Made by a program: the position numbers and the translations under genes. Below are positions 22,208-32,490 of a stretch of 64,000 nucleotides of DNA, in pieces; position 1 is the first letter of the stretch; every line of letters starts with the position of its first letter. A model generated the notes under the pieces. It made no database searches, was not told where the DNA came from, and saw nothing but the letters and a program-made list of their open reading frames with translations. Origin of the DNA: Adiantum capillus-veneris (lineage: Eukaryota; Streptophyta; Polypodiopsida; Polypodiales; Pteridaceae); contig CM043964.1 of NCBI GenBank assembly GCA_014529385.2, forward strand, positions 133,894,420 through 133,958,419. The letters are read 5' to 3'.

Positions 22208-24000
22208 ATCTAATCATTATTAAGAGGATAAAATCATCTCGTTGCACTAGGAGGTTGAGCCTGTCAAAAAATCAGAGGGAAAAGAAGGCAATACGTACAT
22301 TGAGGAAGATGAAAAATCCCTTCTCAGAGAGGAAAAGAGGACGGAGCCACGCTATGTAACTTCGGGCAAAGGGGGGATCGTGCAACAACGAGCAAAGTTC
22401 AAAGAGTGCCGGCCAAATAGTAAAAGGTTTGGGATAAATTAAAGTGGCCACACTCCTAAATATCAAATGTGAAAGCCCACCAAGAGATGGGTCACACCCA
22501 GAAGGTGGTAGTCACCCCAGAAAAGGTCCCAAAAGGTGAAGTGCTAGGAGAAATCAACCACATGACAATATCACAATCAACTCCAATAAGTCATAGCCAA
22601 AGACAAATTCCCTCATAGAGATTAGTGCAAGGCAAAGACTTATGGTAATTATCTATTCTTACATCAATTGAGGAGATTACAAGTTGAAAATCATGGTGAA
22701 CACTAGGAAGACAATCTATTAGCTACATTATAAGCAAAAATTACCCATGGAAGAAAGTGCAAAGTAGCAACCCAAGGTAGGCATCTCCAAGACAATAAAA
22801 CCATTAGCTACATCAGTAGCTTAAGTGTAAGTGTGTGTGTGTAGTTGGATGAAGAAATCATATATAGCTAGACAAAGTGACAAAGTGTGTGTGTGTGTGT
22901 GTGTGCGCCCACCCTTACTCAACCACATACTCAATGTTAAGGCAGTAGGCCCATCGAGTATGGCCTACTACCTCATCAAGTCGATGAGAGCAAAATAGTC
23001 AAGTATGAAACTTAGCCGAGGTGTAATACATCAAAGTGGATCTGAAGAAAGTAAAGCCGGTCTTCTCAATCTCAATATCAAAAAATGTCTTCAAGGAAGA
23101 CTATACTCTAGTAGACATTTTAAAGCTTTGACAGCCATTAGAAAAAGTGTGGTTGTTATTCATAGTCTTTTGGGGATGTTTTTCATTATTTTTGCTTAGG
23201 ATCACTGAAAAACCTCATTCGTGCAATCTGTTTGAAGGTAACATGTTCCTGAAAAAATCAAAATTAGGTCAATTAAACATGGGTGAGCAAATTTGGATTC
23301 TTGCAACCTAAAATTGGTGAGCAAAAAGACTACATTAGCCATTAGCAGGAACCCAATCTATCATCAAGGAAAGACCACTTAACACCTGTCAATCTAACAG
23401 AGAATTATAGATAGTGGGTCAATCAAAGCCTATAGACAAAGAATCATCTAAAGCGAGCATCTCGATCCACCCAGTTACCTGGGAGGGACTTGTGTTTAGG
23501 ACGTGTGTTGTGCTGCTGTATGAAACTAGATACATATACACAAAAGAACATAACATTCAAAAGACAGTTGGCTTACATAGGTGAACAAGGATTTGTATAG
23601 ACATGACTCAGTCTTTGATTCACTAATGTACAACATAATAAGAATGAGGTATCATTCTAATGATTTTATACATAAGTAGTAGAACTGTTGAGGTAATCTC
23701 GGTTGAATCATGAAGGGTCTTCAGAGTTGGACTGCAAAACGCTAATTGCTTCAAAGAGCCTATAAGTTTTTATCCATGTCAAACTAAAAAATTATTAAAC
23801 TAGCTATTGTCCTAAATATTAAACTTTTTAACAAATTTCAAGTTTTTTCCACATTTCTAAAAAGTAATCTTGCCAAATTGTATCATATGATCTTCAAAAT
23901 TGCTTTTTATAGTAACCATTTACTCTTAAAAAAATGTCAAACCATCCATAAGTTAACCAAAAATTGTATGCAATGCGTTGTTTTGTCCCTACAACATAAT
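22208..24000. other. Intergenic stretch without recognised genes
   Basis: Only short frames are present and no motif was recognised. A (GT)n tract lies at about 22,885-22,903. The last ~230 bp before 24,001 resemble the sequence that resumes after 29,970: a TTGTATGCAATGC phrase is on both sides. The element at 24,001 therefore interrupts one pre-existing sequence. Confidence 0.6.
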
Positions 24001-24065
24001 GGGGATGGGAACGGAGGGAGCTTTTGGAGGGGGCTTTTGAAGGAGCTTTTTCTAAGACTTTTACT

Positions 24066-24479
24066 TCAGTAGTGTTTGTATGGATAAAGCTTTCCATGCC
24101 CTATGTCGAGAGAGCTTTCTTCGCTATTTCCCAATCCAATCAAATACAGGCCAAAGTAGCAAAGGAAGATGAAGGACCTATGCTTGCAGGCTATACATGG
24201 TTTTCTTTGTGCCACTCGTTCTGTAGAGTCTCCACATGTACACATCAGGCTACTTGCAATATGAACTTCATACCTCTTCCCCTGGACTTGTGAAGAAGAT
24301 GTCTCTACCATGAATTTTTCATGCATGCCTGTCTTCACAACAATGTACTTCACAATCGGGGCTAGCCGATAACGCACATTGCTTGTTTTCGTAATTGTAG
24401 TCTTCTTCACTTGAAGCCTCCTCTCTGTAATGCCAATAGCTCTGAAGAAATCATGTTTGTTCCCTTTTCCATTGGCCAT
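24066..24479 (-). pseudogene. SWIM-type zinc-finger fragment
   Basis: The minus frame includes RYEVHIASSLMCTCGDSTER and PCIACKH, giving the C-x-C...C-x-H arrangement of a SWIM zinc finger, preceded by a region reading VRYRLAPIVKYIVVKTG. SWIM fingers occur in MULE transposases, FAR1-like proteins and some plant ubiquitin-ligase proteins. Here no DDE core is visible upstream, so it may be a captured exon or the remnant of the element's own transposase. It lies within 70 bp of the left terminus. Confidence 0.5.
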
Positions 24480-25309
24480 ATATTGGGGACTCTTACATGG
24501 ATTTCTGTAGTTGTGTTACAGATCTACCATGTGTGATCCACACTATCATTGCAAAACCACATAAATTGTGCTTTTTGAACCACTATCAAGCACTATCATT
24601 CCCTCTTTCCCATGTCCGAATACCCCAAAAGGATCGTGCAACAACACCTCTACCTATGTTCTTCATATTTTTTTTGTATTTTCCTACTCCAGATCCTAAC
24701 CACCCTTGACATTTAATCTTGCTTCCCTTTGGTGTATGTCAGATTGCCCACATTGTCTTATGAATGTCTATTTCCTCGACCACTAGCCCACCCTCATGTT
24801 CTTCGACTACTTAACCGTCCACTCTGGTATTTTCTTGGATAGTCAGACACTTTTTTAGATGCCCATCAAGCTCGTACATGTTTGTACAGGCTGGTTGCCT
24901 CTTCCTCGCTCAATGCCATAATTCACACATAAGCTTTGTTCTCATCTTTGAAATTTTTATGCCAAACAAGCATGAGTCTTCTCTTCCTTCCATAGCATTC
25001 TCAGGTCCTCCGTTGAATACAATTTGAATACGCTTTTTGATTTTCTCCAGCCTTGTCTACCATGAATCCTCTAAAATCACCTGGACGATGGCCGCTATCC
25101 AACAAAACCAAATTTATCATCTTTCACCTTAGTCTGAATGTCGCCATTCGAAGCGCAAATGATGGCAAATATCTCGTTGTTATTACTACATCGTAATTGC
25201 TAGGATTCACCATGGCAAATCTTGCTGGGAAATCAAGCAACAAAGGTTCACCGCTCACAATATTCAAGAACATACTCACCTTGCTTGACGAAGAGGAAGC
25301 CATCACTCG
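24480..25309 (-). pseudogene. Possible upstream exons of the SWIM-containing gene
   Basis: A minus-strand start at about 25,303 reads MASSSSSKVSMFLNIVSGEP and LLLDFPARFAMVNPSNYDVV. The frame stops at 25,124, but pieces such as DSGHRPGDFRGFMVDKAGEN (about 25,095-25,040) and DIHKTMWAI (about 24,750) continue in the same direction with stops. They may be exons of one gene ending in the SWIM region. The family is not recognised. Confidence 0.35.
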
Positions 25310-26164
25310 TTGAATTCTTTAGAGCAAACTGGCTGTCTAGATATATGTAAGCTGACACCCAAGCCTATATTTATAGACAATCGATACCTATTTTGGACCT
25401 AGTTTTGAAATGTACCATGTTTGTTGAGTGAAATTTATCAATTTGAAGCCAACATATTATTAGCTCAAAATGAGTGTAATTCTGGCTAGATGAAAAGTCA
25501 CCTTTCGCGTTTTTTTTGTTTACTATTTAGGATATTAACTGCCCCAAAACTCAAACAAGAAGAGTTACATAGTGAAAACTCCATAAACACATTCAAAATT
25601 GCCGTTTGATCATGAAGGAACTTCCAAAATATTCATCAAAATGTGATTTTTATTAGTAATTTAGCATAGAGAATTTTTCGTAAATGGGCCATAACTTTCA
25701 ACACATGGGCTTTCCATTTTATATAAGCATAAAAACACCTTTAGGACTACCTATCCTAGTTATGTATCACTATAGAGGTCACTAGTTTCCTTGTAGGATG
25801 ATCTAATGCGAATTTTATAAAAAGTGGTAAAAAAACAACACACGTTTTTGTGGCTCAAGTTAGGTTTTAAAATGTTATTCAAACCTAACTATAAAGTTCA
25901 AAGCAGTGTAGCCCCATATAATTCCAATGTTTTTTTCAAGTGATAAGCTAGCTTTGTGGATATAGAGGACTTTAGAAGCTCCTTGGCATCTCAACAAATA
26001 ATTTTAGGAAGTTGTTGAGTTAAGAGGACACTACAATGTCCAAGGACATGAAAGTGTCATGTTACCAATATTCTAGTGATAAGCCAAATGCGATGTTTTT
26101 TTCCAAGAAGTCCAGTAAGAGGCCACCTAATATGAATGGCCACTTAGGCAAGGTGTTAAAAATC

Positions 26165-26550
26165 AGGGAAAATTACCAAAAGACCCTCAATATTTTGTCA
26201 TGAATTCCCAAAATGCCCTTCAGCTACTCCAAAATACCCCTAGTTGTGAAATTAAACTTCTTCAAAGATAAATTTTCTTGTAGATTTTCATAAGAAGGCT
26301 GATTTTCTATCAATACAAGATGCTAAAACTAGATTTAAGTTGATTATGTATGCTTTGGCGTTGAATTACTTCCTTAAATTGTTTTTGTAACAAGGTAATT
26401 TGTGACAAATTACATGTTAAGCACTCAAAAATGGATCTGAGTTGTCAAAAAGGGATAAAGATTAAAAAATCTTGACCAATCTAACCAAAATAGATACAAG
26501 GGTATTTGGGAGTTTCCACAAATTAGAGGGGTATTTTGGTAATTTTCCCT
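26165..26550. mobile_element. 386-bp MITE with perfect 17-bp terminal inverted repeats
   Basis: AGGGAAAATTACCAAAA at 26,165-26,181 is matched by its exact reverse complement at 26,534-26,550. The similarity extends about 10 bp inward with mismatches. There is no coding capacity. A target duplication is not clear. Related sequence is found at about 19,987-20,170. Confidence 0.75.
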
Positions 26551-27469
26551 AAAAATAAAAATGACAAGGCTATTTTTTATTTAAAGAAATAAAAGGTGAC
26601 AAGCTAAAAATAAAGCCTTTTGTGTGGGATCATTAATTATGGACTTGCCAGTACTAGCCTACAGGAAACTAGCAATTCTACCCAAAATTTCCAGGAGCAC
26701 TATCTGCAATGGCTTGGGAAAGCCAGCGCAAGCTTAACCTTCATCGTCGCCGTGCTGGTTCTTTGAAGCTTTGGATCCTTCTTGTCTGGCTGGACCTTAT
26801 GGATGTGGTAGGCAATGTTGCTCCTCAAGTTGCTCATAGACTTCTCCGTTCGTCCTAGTTGGATGTGGGTCACCTCTTGCTTGACGAGCAGCTCATCATT
26901 GGGGCTAGTGCTATCCACATTTGATCACACTAGGGGCAAGTCCTTCGCTGCCACCATAAAAGTTGTGCTCGCCACAATTCTTCTGGCGAGAGATAGTCCA
27001 ATAGCTTGGGGGGGAAGGCTACACAAAATCAGAAGGCTTGCGGCGATTCGTTGCAGAAGAGAGACCGAGCAGAGAGTGGTATGAACAAATGTAGAGTGCT
27101 GCAAAGGAGGGGAATCACCAACAAGCAAAAGAAGGTAGTTTCGCGGAAAGAAACGCTCAAGCAAGAGTTGACAAGGGCACCACAATTTGTAGAGGAGAGA
27201 GGTGGAGTATTTAGCATTTAGATGAGTTGTAGGATTCCACCGACGAGCTGTAGAAGATGAGCATGCATTGTCTGGGGGCATAAATTATATTGCCGCTACA
27301 GGCTTCGTGACGCGGATACGATGCCCCCATGCGGTGCCACATCTCCCTCTCTTTCTCTTTTGCCTACATTGAAGTCCACGACAATCGGAGTGCAAGTGAG
27401 AGAGAGCGAGATGGAGGAAGGGATCCAAAAATGGTGCAACGGTAGCACTTAAGAGAGATTAGGGGAGAG

Positions 27470-28095
27470 GGGCGATCATTGAGCCTTTGAAGGTACGCTC
27501 TCTCACCCTCTCCATCTCCTTCTTTCTCTCCCTATCTCCCTTTCTTGCAATTAAAGCCAGTGAGCGCTAGCGCTCATATTGAATTCTGCATTAGAGAGAA
27601 ATAGAGAGAAGAAGAATAAGAGAGCGAAAGCAAGAGAGATTTTCACAAAATGCTAGCGCTAGTGCTCATTGCCAGAGAGAGGTAGGAGAGTATCTTTTTC
27701 AACAAAAATCCAAGCGGTAGTGCTCAATAGAGATGAGGGGAGAGGCACTATTGAATATGTGCATGAGAGATGAGGAAAGAGGAGCTTTTCAACTAAAAAA
27801 TCAGGCGCTAGCGCTCATTGATGCTTGTCAAAATGGAGAGTAGCAAGGAGGGAGGGTGGGAGGCACCTATATAAAGGCATGGTGTGCGTTAATTTTTTTT
27901 TTACTTTAGTTGTTTTTTGTGAAGATCATTAGCCTTTGAAGGTACACTCTCTCACCTTCTCCATCTCCCTCTTTTCCTCCCTATCTCCCTCACTTGCGAG
28001 TAAAAGAAGTGAGCTCTCCATCTTGTTCCCTCTCCATCTCCCTCTTTCCCTCCCTATCTCCCTCACTTGCAAGTAAAAAAAGTGAGTGCTCTCTT
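27470..28095. repeat. Diverged repeats with AGCGCTAGCGCT palindromes
   Basis: The phrase CCTTTGAAGGTACNCTCTC, followed by CT-rich text and CTCACTTGC(A/G)AGTAAA, occurs at about 27,485, 27,925 and (partial) 28,025. Between them the palindromic GAGCGCTAGCGCTC appears at about 27,563, with decayed forms near 27,652, 27,705 and 27,803. No gene is present. Confidence 0.6.
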
Positions 28096-28585
28096 CTTCC
28101 CTCTCAAAAAAAAGTGAGTGTCCGGGCCTTCTTGAATGGCAATTGAGGTGTGTTTCAAGATCTTGCTATCTGTTTGAGGGTTTTTTGCAAATAGCGATGG
28201 TGATCGTATTCAGATTGTGCATTTTGTGCACATTGTTGGTGTCCGCCAATGATAAAAAGAACACACTTGGGCATGGAATTCCATTGACATACCATCAGAT
28301 GATGCCTGGTTTGATTTGTTGTAGGAGGATGATTGGACGAGAGAGGAGGATGGTACACCTATGCGAGGTACACTTAGATGCCCACTATCTCTAAATAGAT
28401 TTTTTATGCATCATGTATGGAACATGGGCATTGGTTTTTTTGGCAATTGCTCATGTAGTACACAAATGAGAATGACGTTGTCGTTTAGTACGGAGGCGAT
28501 TGTGGAGCGTTGGCTTTATTGGGGAGCCAGATGGGCCGTATGATGACAATATTTGAGAGCAATGAGGATTTCTCCACCAAACTAC

Positions 28586-28742
28586 TCACTATTTTGAAAT
28601 GCAAGCCCGTCAACTAAGAGAGATACAAGAGCGAGACAAGAGACATGCAAATGAGGTGGAGTGTGCTTTGAAGGAAGTATCTTTGTTGGTGATGCATCCA
28701 AACATTGTGGAGTTAGATCCACCTTCCCATGACTTGGAATAG
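28586..28742 (+). pseudogene. Unidentified C-terminal coding fragment, coiled-coil-like
   Basis: The plus frame reads HYFEMQARQLREIQERDKRH, ANEVECALKEVSLLVMHPN and IVELDPPSHDLE, then stops at 28,740-28,742. The charged heptads suggest a short coiled coil. Upstream text (28,300-28,580) has suggestive frames but with stops. I do not recognise the family. Confidence 0.3.
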
Positions 28743-28835
28743 ATTTTTTAAATAGGAACTCGCATTGTGTGAGCGATGATCTTTTTTGTAGACCGTTGTA
28801 GACGTTTGCTTTTACCCGTCTTGTGAACAAATAGA

Positions 28836-28916
28836 TGTGCATATTTGCAAGTACCCTGATATTGTTAATAAGTAGATGTGCATATTTGCAAGTACCCTGA
28901 TATTGTTAATAAGTAG
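28836..28916. repeat. 41-bp tandem duplication
   Basis: The unit beginning TAGATGTGCATATTTGCAAG and ending GTTAATAAG is present twice head to tail without differences, indicating a recent slip. Confidence 0.9.
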
Positions 28917-29068
28917 AATTTTTCTTTTCTTGTAAACCTTTTCGTGTATTGTGAGAGAGATATATGAATTTGTCTATTTTATCAATTAGGTGGACATTTT
29001 GCATTCTTGTAACTCTTCTCTATAAACTTGCAGTCTTTGTGTTTGGCCTTTCTTGGTAGTTGAGCTTA

Positions 29069-29116
29069 CCAATCACAAGATCCTACCACTCACATCGTGA
29101 TTCATCCTCTCTCATG

Positions 29117-29158
<42 letters not shown>

Positions 29159-29201
29159 CACAAGATCCTACCACTCACATCGTGATTCTTCCTCTCTCAT
29201 G

Positions 29202-29262
<61 letters not shown>
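29069..29262. repeat. Two copies of an 86-bp unit ending in (CT)n
   Basis: AATCACAAGATCCTACCACT through CTCATGTAAT is followed by a CT run, and the whole is repeated with one base change (29,071 and 29,157). The second CT run is longer. Confidence 0.9.
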
Positions 29263-29265
<3 letters not shown>

Positions 29266-30095
29266 ATTCTCTTCAGCACAACCCCAACAACTCATAGGAG
29301 ACAGCTACTCTGGCTAGATAGTAGTAAAGCAGGTCTAGATAACTTTGGCCTTGGACATTGTCAAGAATTGATATTGCTAAAAAAATAAAATTGTAGATGT
29401 TGCATGAAAGGCCTGCTGCAACCTACCAATTGATGTGTTATTTTCTCTCATAAATTGTTAAGTACGTCTCTTCCCCCCCTCCCCCGCCACGTGTATTGCA
29501 TCCTCTACTAATTGAAACATGCAAGCATGCATTGTCTTTGGCATTATGAAAAATTCATCAAATTCTGCATCAGAGAAGTTCTTTGCAACACCATTTGCTT
29601 TGATCCTTGTATATTTTGATTCTGTTGTATTCCAAGGTGAAGATAATATTGGTTATTTTGTGGAACTAGGAGTCGTATAATGCTCTTATACACTTTTCCC
29701 CTCACTTTTATTGTAGCTTGTGTGCAAGCACATTGTTAGAAGTGCACATAAGACCTCCAACCACCCAACCATCACTCTGTAGCATTGTGTTTTAATGTGG
29801 CGGCACAATTTTGTTTGATGGCTAGCAAGATCAACAGCATTTTGTAGAGGGAGCTTTTTGCATAACATTAGGGAATCCAACACAAAGTTCATAGAGAGCT
29901 CTTTTTCAATGGATATGCCAACCGGTCCATTTTTCATGAAAAGCTTGCTCAAAAGCTCTCTCCCCTCCCCTACAACATAATGTATGGACCAAAACTTGTA
30001 TGCAATGCTTTGATTTGTAACTACAACAAAATGTATGGACCAAAGTCAAGCCATTCAAATATTGGGACAAAAATTTCTCAGATGGAGAGAGTATT

Positions 30096-31666
30096 TGTAA
30101 TATTTAATGGTCTAGTAACTTGTGTGTAGCGGAAAATAACATAGACATAGTGACATTTCATTAAGAATAGATTCGTAATGAGCATAGCAAGTGTGTTTGG
30201 ATGGAGAGAGCAACAAAAGCATAACACCTAGCTAGATAGGCATGAACAATACTTCAAATAGAGAGAGAAATTAAGCTATTGACAATAGTTGAGGACCGGA
30301 TTTACATGGAGCTGGTCCCCCCTCCAAAAGGCTTTATATTATAGGTTTCCCCATCAAGGAAGACGTTTTACAATACAATACTTTGTGTTCCTTCAATAAC
30401 TTCCTGGTGCAATGAAGATGGAAGCTTCAAGCACCAAGCTTACACTTGAAAACCCAACATCAATTCCCTCACGATCTCAGACCAAAGACCTCACACACCT
30501 TCGAAGATGGTGAGAGCTGGCGGGGTATGAGAGTAGATCTAGAGGAAGAAGAAGTATTCTTACGAGAAATAAATATTTCTCCTCACCTAATCACTCTTAA
30601 TAGCTTATCATAGCTTAGTAATTAGCATGGTAGAGGAGATGAGCATGCATTGAAGCTTGGCTCTTGGTTGGATTTGCATCACAAAACCAAGAGTTGTTGG
30701 TGTAGGCCTCCCTTCTCAAAAGCTTGGAGAAGATGATGAACTTTCCATTAAATCTTGGAGAAGGAGAGAGAGTTCTTTGCTCCACACATAAGTTGTGTGA
30801 GTGTGTATGTGTGTGATAATGCATTGCAAAAATCATCCCCCCCCTCTCTCTTGGTTGACCCCTCTTGCTAATTGCTCATGTTGGCATCCCATTGGCCCCT
30901 ATAAAGCTTAGCCAATCATAGATTAGAACCATAATTGCTAGTCTTGTGACATGTGTCCCTCTTTCCCCTTTTGTGAGAGCTTTATGTATTTAAATAATTC
31001 AATTAAACTCTCATTAGACCTCTTAGTGTTCTGGCCAATAGGAATCGGGCAAACCATTGGGCTGTTGAACGCTCATTGGACCCCTTGGTAGACTGTCCAA
31101 TAGTCTTTTGGAGAGCTTAATTTCTATTGGTTCTTTTATCAAGTGTTTTTAAATGAACTAAACTAAATTTACTCTAGCCTAATACTCATTGGTCCACCTC
31201 TATGGCCATCCAATAGGATTTGAATGCACCTTGGGGGCAACTGGGCTAGGAACCTGACATGTGTCCACTATGCCCTTCATGTAAAGGGAGCTTGGAAGCG
31301 TGTGTGTGTGTGTGTTTCTCTCTCCTCACCTACAAAAATGGCTCGCCCCCTCCTTGATAAGGATGTGGGAAGACTTGAGTCTTCCCACAAGCATCTAAAT
31401 TTCCCTAAGGCTTGACCATTGACCATTTCATTTAATTTTGGAACCTAAGATTTTTGGAAGTCTTAATGGGCTGAACCTTAGGGTCTTTGAAGCCCATTGA
31501 TACACATTGCTCTTTTGCAGATGGTCCCTCTTTGGATCCCTATTGAGAACCGTCTGCTAGCCTTACCAATATTCTAGCTTTTTCTCCCCTTGCACTTCCC
31601 CATATTAAATGACCAGTTTAACATGAGAAAATCATTTAAGAGAACTAGATATTAGTTATTATGACA
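30096..31666 (-). mobile_element. Lone family A LTR
   Basis: It is the reverse complement of the family A LTR at 59,848-61,443. It starts (minus strand) TGTCATAATAACTAAT at 31,666 and ends ATTACA at 30,096, with shared blocks throughout (for example CCATATTAAATGA, TTTCCCCTTTTGTGAGAGC). It is 1,571 bp long. No primer site or gag follows, so it looks like a solo LTR left by recombination. However, the flanking pentamers (GTATT and TTACC) do not match, so a deletion or rearrangement is also possible. Confidence 0.75.
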
Positions 31667-32490
31667 TTACCACTCTCTTGAAATCATAGTCGTCCTTGAC
31701 TATGAGGTAGAGACGATAAAGCCTAGTCATTAATCCTTTTTCTAGCAGGTAGAAGATCCCTATTTTACCCTATGATTCCAGAATGGATGACTAATCCATT
31801 TGACGCTTGAGAGCCTAAGCTTCCGCAAGCATGTCTGCGCGTCAGTCCTTTCAATCTTCCATAGTAGAGTGACAAGCTCTACTTGGTGTTCAGGAGAAGT
31901 CCTCTCCGCAAACATGATCCTAAGCATGCATACTTCTTAACATGTGCGCACTATAAAGAAAAAGAGAGTCTTATAAGACAAAAACTTTGTTCATTTAAAC
32001 ATATTTACATTTGCCTACTCTAGGGAACCATTGTAGGCATTCACAAGGTTTAGGTTATGGGTGGATGCATGAATAGGTGGACCAAAAACCTTGTCCCGGA
32101 TAGAGGTTTTATAACCGGTACATAAAACCATCTCTATTAGTTCAATTCGATATATTCTTTTGAACAGATTTTTAATTAAATATAGAATTTCCACAGCTTT
32201 TTGTTAAATATAGAAGACTGCTCTGTACCTCTTAACTATGCACGTCAGCCAGCTCTTTACACCATTACGTCTCTTTTTCAAATATAGAAGACGGCTCTGT
32301 AGCTCTTAACTATGCACGTCAGCCAACTCTTTGTCTTCCCGCTCTCTCGTTTTCCTGTCTCTCTCTAACTCGTTGTGTAGGAGCACAGATTGTTGTTTTA
32401 CTTTGTAGGCCTATCACACATCTATTGCTGTCATATACTGCTCTTGATCTCTGTAGGCCTATCACCTCGCTCAATCTCTCCCTCTCTAGC
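31667..32490. promoter_or_regulatory. 5' region of the transposase-like gene, with ACCGGT inverted repeat and 53-bp duplication
   Basis: At 32,101-32,138 an inverted repeat is centred on ACCGGT: TAGAGGTTTTAT on the left and ATAAAACCATCTCTA on the right. At about 32,205-32,257 and 32,280-32,332 a 53-bp segment (AAATATAGAAGAC(T/G)GCTCTG onward) is duplicated with a 75-bp period. A CT-rich stretch precedes the ATG at 32,491. These could be terminal or promoter sequences of a DNA transposon. No clear TIR end was identified. Confidence 0.5.

Larger units (their letters stand above)
24001..29970. mobile_element. ~6-kb TIR element with 11-bp target duplication (MULE-like)
   Basis: The left end starts GGGGATGGGAACGGAGGGAG and the right end, read inward, starts GGGGAGGGGAGAGAGCTTTT. 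Identical TACAACATAAT sequences flank it at 23,990-24,000 and 29,971-29,981. An 11-bp duplication with GC-rich ends is typical of Mutator-like elements (9-11 bp). The termini resemble the right end of the element at 18,688-22,207, so the two are related. Inside are a SWIM-like fragment on the minus strand, a MITE and repeat blocks. No DDE transposase was recognised, so it is probably non-autonomous. Confidence 0.7.

Noticed and set aside
26925-27281. 118-codon minus frame and overlapping plus frames
   Set aside because: Overlapping frames on both strands with no motif; composition and lack of splice context give no support.
30020-30095. Possible Stowaway-type MITE end (GATGGAGAGAGTA next to the lone LTR)
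   Set aside because: It resembles the common CTCCCTCCGTCCC end, but no matching opposite end or TA duplication was found.
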